This document shows positions 9,065 through 19,225 of a stretch of DNA of 64,000 bases, piece after piece. The stretch is from positions 24,446,001 through 24,510,000 of the forward strand of contig JBAIAC010000033.1 in the NCBI GenBank assembly GCA_037349315.1. The letters run 5' to 3'. The notes beneath the pieces are model-generated. The model did no database searches. It was given only the letters and a program-made list of their open reading frames with translations, and was not told the origin of the DNA. Both the position numbers and the translations under genes were made by a program. Within the stretch, counting starts at the first letter, position 1. Each line of letters opens with the position of its first letter. Origin of the DNA: Chelydra serpentina (taxonomy: Eukaryota; Chordata; Testudines; Chelydridae).

Positions 9065-12023
9065 TAAGAATTTTTTGCACTAAGTATCTGCTTTCTGCAG
9101 AAATTTTCAATTTGAGTCCAAAACTTTTTGGCTAGAAACCAAAATTTTTCAGCCAAATACTGAACACTTCTAGGGTTTTTTTTGTATTTTTTGTTTCGGG
9201 CGGGTAGTTTTACTTTTTTTTTTTAATGCAAACTTTTCTATAGAAAAAAGTCACATTTTCCAGCCAGCTCTACTGCTTAATTCCAGCCAAGGCTTTCTGT
9301 CTCTAGCACTAACATTCCTCATATGAAGTTGGTTAGCATGTGAGCTGCTTCTTCTGTGCCATTCTCTGAACTCTATGTCCCAGTGAAAAATCAGTCCGGG
9401 TCTGATCTCACACCAGTGCAGGTCTGCTGATGTCAGTGGAGTCCCATGTGATTTATATTGGTGTAAATGAGAGCAGAACTGGGTAATCAATGACATTTGT
9501 GAACACCTTTGAGAATTTGCTGGTATCTGTCAATCTATCCTCTTATTTCGTTGCAATCAGCCTGAAAGGTGTTTTTCTGAGATGTACACACTTTGGCTGG
9601 CGCTGCTTTGTGAGCTTTGGCTACAGCTGCCGGGCAGCTAAAGTGCTTTCAAAGTGGGAAACCTCACAAAACTGCAGGGAAGCCACCATGTAAGCACCGC
9701 CGGTCCTGCCAGATCTGGAAGCAGCCAAGTTCTTATACCAGTGGGCCCCTGCATTTGGCCAGGCTTCCTGTGGCATTTACACTGTGGCTGGCTCACCTGG
9801 GCAATGTCATATTAATGCTGCAGGCTTCTCCCACGTGGCTGGAACTAGGCCCGTGTCCTCTTCTCCCCTTGACTCTTTAGTCAGGGCTGGGGATTGCAGT
9901 TAATCCTCTGTGATTTCTGGGGTGGGGCAGAGACAGCATTATGGATTTAGCCGCTTGGTATGTCCCTACAGAGCGCTGCAACCTGGAAGTGCCCTTCCTG
10001 CAGCCCATGACAGACACAGAGGAAAATGCACGTCTGGCTGTGCCTTCAGCAGCCTTCATTGATATGCACCATGGCCTGAGAGTCCCTCTGCCTCCCGCCT
10101 GCTTCCTTCCAGACACACACACACTCAGTAAAGTTGTTTGAAAGTCCTCTGGCAGTTTTAGTGGCAACGAATAACAGATTAGCCATGATCTGATCAGCCC
10201 AGTATCTAAGCTTTATTCTCCCTGCTGACAAGTATTTGAAAGAGGGGAGGGGCCACTTTCAGCCCAAACGATGAATCTTTCACAGACAAGAATGGGCCTT
10301 TTTTTCTCCAGTGAGGCCTCAGGCTGTTCGGTGCCCTGTTGCTAGGCAAGGCATGGAGCCCGTGATTGCATGCCGGGCCTAGTCTGGCAGAGCCCTCGGG
10401 TTAACGGGATCAGGAGATTCACACCAGACATCTTGTTTTGTGGGGTTTCTTTTTGCATAGGCATTTGATTGGCAGATAACAGCTCACCCGGGATTCCAGT
10501 CTGGATAGTCCCAGCAGTTTCCTGTTGCTTCGGGGGCTTTGGTGAGTTATGGGCTACGAAAGGGAATGTGGGGACTTGCGGGAGATGCCTCGGCGGGGGG
10601 AAGGGTGGGACACTTTCTCTGTGGCCATGAAAAGACAGCCGCCGAGGCCTTTCCAGAGCGGTCCATGAATCAGGATGTGTGGAGTTTGGGCCTCAACAGC
10701 TTGGCTTTGATTTATAAAGCTTGTCCCCCAGGAATGGCCGCTTTACTCCATTCCCACACACATTCCCTTTCCCACTTTGGACACGCAGCAGCCAGTGGCT
10801 CCCAGCTCCTCTGGGGAAGCCCTTTCAATGGGGTGTTTTAAAAACGTCTCCTCTGAAGAATCATTTATTCCCAACGTCTCTGATGGGGAACAGGATCTAA
10901 CTGGGGGGCTCTGTCTCTCTCTGCTCCCCCATTGAGAAATCCCTGTCCCATACAGAAATGCCTGGCCCAGCCTGTGTACAGTGGGTTTTGAAATGGTCTG
11001 GTTTTCATGACCAGTGAGACCAGTGGACAGAAAACCACAAAGAGAACTGAGTGTCCCAGGTGCTATTATTGAGAGATTGCAAGAATGAAACTCGAGTCCC
11101 CAAGACCTCTGGAGATAAACCTCAACCCTTCCCTTTTAGGGAGATTTTCATTTTGCTGACACTCCTTGGGCACCAAGCTACTCAGACACCAAATACCAGT
11201 GCTACCTTCATTTTCCCACCTCCGCAGCTCTGGGCATTGGCTCTCCCCAATTTCTTTCCTGTCCATCGGGTGTTATAGCAGCTCAGAGAAGGTTCCGCTG
11301 CAATCACCGTCGTCCACATTTGGCAGTGTGATTTCATCGTCTGAAACCACCTCCTGTCATGTTGTGATGTCTCGTTACCGTCCAGGTCACCCAGTGCCAG
11401 CTCTATTGCTCGTGCACTTCCTCTGCTTGGGTGCTATAATGAAATCTCAGACTGCGCTGTGCATCCACAGTATCTGAGTATTCTAGGACTCGGCTGAGCT
11501 CATGAGAGTTTGCAGTGGGAGTTCTGCCCTTAGGGCACCTGGGCCACCATCCGCTCACCTGTTCAATCCACTGTCTGCACCCATCCCCCATCTCTGCCCC
11601 AGCCACAATACAGTGAGATTCCAGAGCGCTGGAGGGGGCCCCTGCCCCAAAGTGGGGGCTGAACGTGGCTGGCATGGATGGGCAGGGGCAGCATGGGAGA
11701 GACTGTTGCCCTGCAGTGAGGTTAGCACTGGTGTCAGGAGTGGCCAACTGGAGCGTTAACTAGGAGGGAGAGAGGGAGGGATGTTCCCTACTTGCTGTTC
11801 ATCAGGTGGGATATTACCCTGAACATGCCCTTTGGTGCTCAGTTGCATTGATAACAAGGACAGAGCTGGCCACTGGCCCAGAGACTGAAACCCCTAGTGG
11901 GGGCCCTGGAAAGCTCCCTGCCATCCCTGTCCTAGCCGGGCACCCAGCCTTGCCCTGTGTGAACTGTCCTCTCCTCCGCTATTCTCGGCAGTGGCTCCAG
12001 GGGGCTGGGGCTGCTCTGTCCTC
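9065..12023. other. No recognisable gene
   Basis: About 3 kb, mostly unique-looking. 9070-9260 is A/T-run rich. 9400-9480 carries the dispersed phrase built from TGATGTCAGTGGAGTCCC and TTGGTGTAAATGAGAGC, a degraded fold-back motif that recurs in the window near 42970-43090. I saw no exon-like frame with splice sites that I could tie to a protein family. Confidence 0.45.
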
Positions 12024-12238
12024 TTTTTTTTTTTTTTTTAATGGAGATACACCCATCTCCTAGAACTGGAAGGACCTTGAAAGGTCATCGAGTCCAGTCC
12101 CCTGCCTTCACTAGCAGGACCAAGTACTGTCCCCTGACAGATTTTTTCCCCAGATCCCTAAATGGCCCCCTCAGGGATTGAACTCACAACCCTGGGTTTA
12201 GCAGGCCAGTGCTCAAACCACTGAGCTATCCCTCCCCC
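12024..12238 (-). mobile_element. tRNA-derived SINE (turtle Cry type), antisense
   Basis: Read on the minus strand it starts GGGGGAGGGATAGCTCAGTG. An RNA polymerase III A box (TAGCTCAGTGGT, 12217-12228) and B box (GGTTGTGAGTTCAATCC, 12175-12191) follow with normal tRNA spacing. A tRNA-unrelated body comes next, then a CR1/L2-like 3' tail (GATGACCTTTCAAGGTCCTT) and a 16-A tail (T-run 12024-12039 on the plus strand). The layout matches the tortoise/turtle tRNA-Lys-related SINE group. Both promoter boxes remain readable. The SINE supports the turtle assignment. Confidence 0.88.
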
Positions 12239-14925
12239 AAGTATCAAGTTCAGGGGGTGCCTTGCGCTCAGCTGCAGGCTTGGGACCCCTCCCAGGGGGG
12301 AGCTGGGTGGAATTGGTGTCACCGGGAGATTTGCTGGAGGCCTCACAAGGCTCCACATGATGCAGTTTCCCATCAAACCCTGATATGTGAAATATGGGAC
12401 AGTAACTGTCTAAGGCAGGCTGGGCCAAATTCAAACCTGGTGTAAGCAGATGCAGGGTCCTAGCCCGATGACTGTAAGCCCCATGCACCCCAGTGGGCTG
12501 CCATAGTCCATTCCCAGCAGGGAAGAAGCTACAGGTCGCTGCATGACCCAGAACAGGCTGAAATAAGAGAAAAAAGGCAAAGAATTAAAACCAAGGGTCT
12601 CCAGGCTATTTATGGAGCTGCCAGCATGAGGCGCCCTAGGCTAAGGCACAGCACTCTTAGCTCCATCCTTATCCCCAAGACAGGTGCGGGGGGGGGGGGG
12701 GGGGCGCTGGCTGGGCTTTGTGTCAGGGCCAGAGCACGGAGCAGTGTGGAAGCTGTCAAGTTCCCAGCGCAGCAGAGGGCTGTCACTTTCCCAAAGTGCT
12801 CGCTCTGCAGCAGGCAGGCGGTGGAGGTGGGGGAAGGGAGGGGGTTATTGCCCTCACAAATGTAACCCCCCCACTGTGAATATCATGCCCTGAGACACAG
12901 CGCCACTTACCCACCTCGTACCTCTAGGGAGGAGACAGAGCTGAGAAGGTTGGGGGGCTCTTGAACCTGAGTCTCTTTGGCTCATTTTAGGTTTTCTCTA
13001 GCGCTCAGTCATCACCTAATGCCCAGGCTCCCTGCCTCAAGGCCTTGCCCATTCCCTGCCCTGAGCTGAAACCACTGCATTCGTTGCACTTGTTCTAGAG
13101 GTCAGAGGTCATTGTTCAGTAGGGGGCTGATCCTTCACCCCATAATGCTAATGAGAGTTTCACCACTGGGCTCTGGGTGAGTTTCTTTTCCCGAGGCTCC
13201 GGGTAGCCCTGAGCTCAGACTAAACCCAAGGCAGAAACTGCTTTGCCTCCTGCTCCCAGGGCCAATTTGTGCTTGGTTTCACTGGCACAGATTTGGCAGT
13301 CTCAGGTGCTTGACACTGCACCGTTTCCAGGGGCGTAGACAGCTTTGTTATTTGGTGGGGGCTAGAGTTAAAAATAATAACATCATAGCTGCCGAGTGTC
13401 ATTTTCATAAGTAATTGTATCCCATTACTACATTTGTGCACGTTTCATAAAGTGAGATAAACGTGTGTCTGCTCCAAATTCAGGGCATCCTTAGTGTAAG
13501 CCCGACATTTTTAGGAGGGCTAACGTCCCCCTAAGTGCCTAGTTGTCTAAGTCCGTGATCCCAGGCTCCATTGTGCCCAGATGGGGACAAAAGGTATGAA
13601 ACAACAACTGCGTGGTTTGGCTTCCACTCCAGGCCTGGCAAGGGAGACACTTTTCTGCAGGTGCCAATGCTCAGGGCAGGCTTTTAGGGAATTGCCTGGC
13701 ACCCCACAGAGAGGGCGAGAACCCAAACCAGAGGAAGCCATATTTTTTCTGGTGTTAGAACAGCCTTTGAGCCTCCTCCACGCCCTCAACAACAAAGCAC
13801 AGCCTGCTGCAGATCCCACCCAGTGCTGTAGGGGCAGGCTCTTAGTTTGAAACAGGCCTTGGGGGAATTCAGTGACTGCTGGACCAAGTGGTGAGCTGTG
13901 GACATGTCCCTCACAGACAGCTCTGCCAGTGCACCTCATCATACCACCCCAGTCCTAGCCTCCCCGTTCTTTATGCTGCGCCAAAGTCCTCTGTTTGGCA
14001 TCCCGATCCCAGTCTTACTGGCTCGGGGTCAGGAATTCCTCCCTCTTGTTTGTTTTTACAGACACTGTGAATGGTCACCCATAGAAAGACCTTCCTTTCC
14101 TGCCCTCCCTCAGCCGCCGGAGAACTTCAGGGTATTAATCTCATGAGGGCACTTGAACTAAAGATGCTTCGCTGACATGGAGGTGGCCAGCTCCTGGCCC
14201 ATGACCTTTTCGATCAGTGCTACTCTGCACTGCAAGGCTCAGAGGGAAGCAGAATTGCAGGTAATGGGCTAGAAGGGGCCCACACAGGAACCGTATTTCT
14301 CCCTCCTTGTGTAGCCATTAAGAGCTTCTCTCCAGCACTGAAGAGCAGCAGTAATGTCATATGGACTGGAGGGAAAAGCATCAGAGAGAAATCTGTGTTC
14401 CCTGCCAGAACAGTTACACCCAATGCTACACAACACAATATACGTTGTTGCCACTCTGAGCAGTGGAATCTCCCCTTTATGTGCAAATGGGAAGAAACTA
14501 TCCTTGGCTTTGAAATACAAAGGGCCAGATCACTGGCCATGGCAGTGCCCCGTTGTGCTGCCCCAGTTGCACAAAGGGGCTGAAAAATCAGCTTAGCTTG
14601 TAAATTGAGCATTCCTTTGGCCTGAAGGATTCTCCAGGTGACACAGAGCCAGCATACTGGCCCTATGCTATCCCACTCAGAGCACTTAGCATGGCTGTGG
14701 CAAAGGGGGCATGGCCAGAGAGCTGGTGCCAGAACAACCTTTAAGACATAAGCAGCAGGGTACAACATAGAGCAGCCCTGAGGCTGCTCTAAATTGCACC
14801 AGGCACCAAACTGGCCTCTGGGCAACCCCAGGATTGGGGCGGGTGGGAATAAAGTCTCTTTTTACTTCCATTTGGGGCCTGCACTGAGCAAAGCTCAGCG
14901 GCACCAGGGAATTGGGCCCATTGTA
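12239..14925. other. No recognisable gene
   Basis: Contains a G-run of about 18 at 12687-12704 and otherwise unassigned sequence. Around 13328-13360 the phrase CAGGGGCGTAGACAG resembles the end of a GTAGCC-type MITE, but I could not find an opposite end. Frames of 100-200 codons on the minus strand (for example 14220-14825) lack any family motif. Confidence 0.42.
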
Positions 14926-14929
14926 CACT

Positions 14930-15242
14930 GAGGTCTTGTCTACATGGGAAAGTTTTACTTGTTTATACCAATACAGTTATATAGGTAAATATGCCAGTAT
15001 AACTCCTCCCCCGCATGGACATTCTTATTCCAGTATAAGAGTAGCTCTTTCGGTTTAGTCTAACCTCCTTCCCAAATATTGTAAGCTAAGCTGAAAAAAA
15101 GTCACTCTTCTACTGGGGTAAGAGGGTCCCCATGGGGCTTAGACCAGTATAACTACAGCAGTTTAAATTCACACCTTAACTTATACCGAAAAAACCTTCG
15201 TAGGTTTTTTCGGTATAGGCAAGGCCTGTAGGCAAGGCCTGA
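14930..15242. mobile_element. MITE-like element with strong terminal hairpin
   Basis: The left end TGAGGTCTTGTCTACATGGG and the right end CAAGGCCTGA resemble the inverted ends of a short DNA transposon family with GTCTACA termini. The interior has alternating phrases AGTATAAC / GTTTATACC typical of fold-back MITEs. The right end has been modified by a perfect hairpin (see 15182-15217) and an 11-bp direct repeat AGGCAAGGCCT (15217-15227 and 15230-15240). I could not find a convincing target duplication, so the edges are approximate. Confidence 0.6.
15182..15217. repeat. Perfect hairpin
   Basis: TATACCGAAAAAACC (15182-15196) is followed after six bases by its exact reverse complement GGTTTTTTCGGTATA (15203-15217). 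The stem is 15 bp, or 16 if the flanking T-A pair is counted. Confidence 0.9.
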
Positions 15243-16717
15243 GCTCCCTTTGCTCTTCCCTGGGTCCCCAGCCAGTCCCTGTAGAATGAATCTTTCACAG
15301 CCAGCAGTTTCTCAGGGGCCGAGACACTCTAGTCACTGCTTGTGCCTGACTTCCAAGTCATCAATGACCAGGTCCCAGATTTACTGCCCTCTTTCCTATA
15401 GTGCTCTTATAACCCCACAGCATCCTGTGTGCTCGCGTCTCTGTCTCAGTTGCTTATTTTTGTCTCTTTTTGATCTTCTCCTTTTAGAAATTTGGTCAAA
15501 TCTCCAGGAGATCATAACAGGTCCATAAGAGTAGGTCACAGCTACCTGAATGGATCTCGCGTGGGGCCGGCATACGCTTCCATTACCCGGTCACATCTGC
15601 TTCTAGCTGGGTACACAACAGTGAACATAAGAGGAAAGGAGAAGGGGTAATTGGAAATTAGACTCATCAGTGCACAGAAATGATAACATTGAAGGGGCCA
15701 GCTTCCCGCATGCTGAGTCAATATCATGCCCAGTGGCATGGGCTTCTGGCAGGCTCTGCAGGGCCAAACTCCCAGATGATGGCCTGTATCCTCCTTGGTT
15801 ACTTCATGCAGGCAAATGTACTAGTTACCAGTCTGAAACCTCAGCTGCAGCAACCAGTGCCTCCCCACTGCAATGCAAGTGCTCTGGCTCACCCGGCGTC
15901 TTTCGCCGTAATTACAACATCCGCTCAAGCTGCACGGCTGGTTGGTTAGTACTGGAGATGGGCAGCAGTTGCAGCACGCCAGGGCCCAGCATGGAGGCTC
16001 CTCAAGGTGTGGAGGAGTAGACATGGAGGGCTGAGGTGCCAGCAGCCGGCAATGCTGTGTGGGCTGGTGACGGGAAACCTCTTTGTAGCTGCTGTTCTGC
16101 AGGATGAAAGCATCTCTGAGGTGTTTTCTAACCCTCCCGTCCTAGTGCCCTCATGGGTTTGTCAGGCCCACAACGGACCTTAGTGCGTCTTCTCTCTCTC
16201 TCTTTTCTTCCCAAGAGATGTCTCAGTCTGCCTCCCACCCACTTTCTCCAGCTCCCAGCCTGCCTTCTTGTGAAGCAACTGGCCCAACAGCTACTTGGCT
16301 TCTTCATGGTCTTAAAGACATTTTGCACTTCGGTTTGACCATCACCTGCTGGTTTATTTCCCCAACCCTAATATTCATGTCTTCGCAATGGTGACTGTGT
16401 TTTTAGAAGCTCCATGTGTGACATCTGGCAAGACAGACATAAAAAATGGCACCTCCTGACTCTATTCCTTATCCCACAGCTGCTTCGCTTGGCTTCATCT
16501 TCATGGTTTAGAAGAGCTGGTCACACTTGACATAGGTAGACGTGCGGAGGAAGCTTTATGTTTGGATGTGGAATACGAGGAGCTTATGGTTTTTGCTTCA
16601 TTCTTCTTTAAAGAGTCCTGACCACCGGAACGGGTGTGAGACTCATGTCAGACGTGGGGAGCAGCGCCTCCCACAGCATAGAGAGAGAAAAACACCTTTT
16701 GGTTCTGGACTTTTATG
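15243..16717. other. No recognisable gene or repeat
   Basis: Includes a short TC-rich microsatellite at about 16189-16203. The longest frame (16542-17045) runs into the MITE at 16726 and is not a gene. Confidence 0.45.
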
Positions 16718-16725
16718 TCCTAGTC

Positions 16726-17039
16726 CAGGCATCCACAACCTTCGGCACATGGCTCACCAGGGTAAGCCCCCTGGCGGGCCGGGCCGGTTTGTTTACTTGC
16801 CGCGTCCGTCGGTTCGGCCGATCGCGGCTCCCACTAACCGCGGTTCGCCATCTCTGGCCAATGCGGGAAGTGGCGTGCTGGCCGCCACTTCCCGCAGCCT
16901 GCATTGGCCGGGGACAGCGAACCGCGGCCAGTGGGATCTGCGATCAGCCGAACGGGCGGATACGCCAAGTAAACAAACCGGCCCGGCCCGCCAAGGGACT
17001 TACCCTGGTGAGCCGCGTGCCAAAGGTTGCCGATGCCTG
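16726..17039. mobile_element. hAT-type fold-back MITE with perfect 8-bp duplication
   Basis: A 314-bp element starting CAGGCATCCACAACCTTCGG and ending GTTGCCGATGCCTG. It is nearly one long imperfect palindrome: each arm carries CACCAGGGTAAG, GGCGGGCCGGGCCGG, TTTGTTTACTTG and CCGCGGTTCGC in inverted order, with arms of roughly 150 bp. It is flanked by a perfect 8-bp direct repeat TCCTAGTC (16718-16725 and 17040-17047), as hAT transposases produce. GC- and CpG-rich with no coding capacity. A related fragment lies near 35.6 kb. Confidence 0.9.
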
Positions 17040-17047
17040 TCCTAGTC

Positions 17048-18985
17048 CTTAAATGCTACCATGCTATATATAATCCTTAGCTAGATTATATTAGATAGGT
17101 AGGTACTCTAGAAAACATGATCTACAGAAAATGCAAATGAGGGTGTGCAGGGGGCTCTGGGAGAGGCTGGCATCTTGTGTCTTGAAACTTGGAACATCCT
17201 CCTGGGAACAGGGCCACCTACAGGGTAGAAAAGGGGAACATTTACAAGGCTGAAAAGGGGGAAGGGTACTGTGTCCCTACAGGAGAGGAGAGAAACTTTC
17301 CTCCAATGAAACCTGAATTGGAAATTCTTTCATCAGATATTGGAATAAAATATTGTGTGTGAGGAAGGAGAGAATACAGCATGAGCAAGCAAGAAACAAG
17401 GAAATTATTTCATCCTGATTTTTAATAACACTTCCCCAAATCATAACCATCCTCCCGTAGCTGCAAATGTCACCAGAAACAGAATCATAACATACACCGC
17501 TCTCTGTATGTAACTAACACGACTCTCTCTCATATATATATGACCTCTGTCTACAGCGACACTGGCTGTATCTATCTATTTCTGTATCCTGTATGCTAAG
17601 ATCCAGCATGGTATGAGTTTGGTATCTGGAATACCTTCCCTCAGGGGACTATAGCTAGCCCTATGCAGGGGGGATGGACTCCATGCAAAACTCAATGAAT
17701 GACTATACTGAGTTCTGGAACCAAATGGTGCGTAATGATTTCCTTTCACTTCTCCTTGCATTGGAAGCTTTCTGTTCCCCAGTGGGAGTCCCTCCCAGTG
17801 GAGGAATCTCAGACTGGGAGCCCTTGTTTAGTCTGGCCAGTCAGTTCACTTCACCCCATCATTACTTGACCAAAGGTGACTGAAAGAAAGAGACTCAATG
17901 CAGTCGGAATGGTGGTTCTGCGGGGGCTGGGTGGGGAACTTTGCCTTTCATGACGATGCTGCAAACAACATCGATGTCCTTTTCTAGTGAGCCAAGGAGG
18001 GGGGCACTTCATGGTCCTTGCTTCAGACAACAGGCCCCAGCTCAGACTGAAGTTGAGTCAAATCAGTATGCAGAAGTGGTAGCCACTTGCCAATGGATTA
18101 GCATAAAACACTCTAGGAGGTAAATAGACATACAAGCAGCCACTGTGTGCAGCGTAGGGATGCCTCTTTCTTTCAGGCCCACTATTGTCACGGCCCCTGC
18201 TGAACAGTGACGGAGTGGGGCCTCTGTGTTGGTTTCTTACACTTTTGACTGCTGGATAAAAGGGGGGAACATAAAGAAAGGGGGAGAACTGTTTTTTTTT
18301 AAGTCCAGACGAAGTTACAGATGTCTGTTAAACGTCAATTACAGCTGAATAAAGACGTCTGCTTAAGGCTGTTATGGCTCCTTTCAGCCAGGGAGATTTT
18401 TCCAGGGCTGGCCTGGGATGCCTTCGGCAACCTAATTTGGAGATTGTAACTCTATAAACAGGCACTTGCATTAATCAAGGCTGGTGAAAATGCAAATGAG
18501 GGTGTGCAGGGGCTCTGGGAGAGGCTGGCGTCTTGTGTCTTGGAACTTGGAGGGCAGAGAGTGGAAAAGAGAAAAGGGGCCACTCAAGTGAACAGGGAGT
18601 TGGGATGGGGCTCCTGCATACAGAGCGTAGTGTACTTTTTCTTACTCTCATCTTGCTGGCCTGGGAATGTGGTTTCATTAGGAACCATTTGCACCATCCT
18701 CCACTTTCCCTTGGTGAATTTTTGCCCCTGGCTATAGCTCTGCCCTGCCCTTCCTGTATGAATTCAGGAGTTGGTCTGTCTTGCGCCCTGTGATCGCCTC
18801 CTTGTGCAATACATTTACAAAGGTCCTGTCCGCTCTGCAGTTGGGACCATGCAAAAAAACTTTTCTGCTTCGACACTCTTAGCATCATTATCATTGTTTC
18901 TTATTATGGGCCACATTATACCACCCTTGCTTGGGCTGAAAAGCGCCTTAGCACAGAAAAAAGGACAGTCCCTGGCCCAACCTGC
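17048..18985. other. No recognisable gene
   Basis: About 1.9 kb without a supportable gene. The phrase GAGGGTGTGCAGGGG.CTCTGGGAGAGGCTGGC plus TCTTGTGTCTTG occurs twice, near 17140-17185 and 18497-18543, as a short duplicated stretch of roughly 55 bp. Confidence 0.5.
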
Positions 18986-18993
18986 TTGCAACC

Positions 18994-19217
18994 CAGGGCC
19001 AGCGTTTCCCGACCCTAGGCAGTCGCCTAGGGTGGCAGGATTTGGGGGGTGGCATTTTGGTGGCGACTCATTTCCCGGCGGCGATTCAGCGGCAAGAAAA
19101 GCGGCAGCCGAAACGCCGCCGAGAACGCAGCTTCAGAGGAGCTGCCGCTGAAGCGCCACCGGTTACGGCGGAGGAGCGCTGCCGCCTAGGGCAGCAAAAA
19201 CCCTGGCGCCGGTACTG
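18994..19217. mobile_element. hAT-type MITE with perfect 8-bp duplication
   Basis: A 224-bp GC-rich element starting CAGGGCCAGCG and ending CGCCGGTACTG (inverted ends with mismatches). It is flanked by a perfect 8-bp direct repeat TTGCAACC (18986-18993 and 19218-19225). A subterminal inverted pair GCCTAGGGTGGC / GCCGCCTAGGGC also appears. The interior is a run of GGCGG/CCGCC phrases with no coding capacity. Confidence 0.87.
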
Positions 19218-19225
19218 TTGCAACC

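Noticed and set aside
13328..13525. Possible MITE starting CAGGGGCGTAGACAG
   Set aside because: No matching inverted end or target duplication was found to the right.
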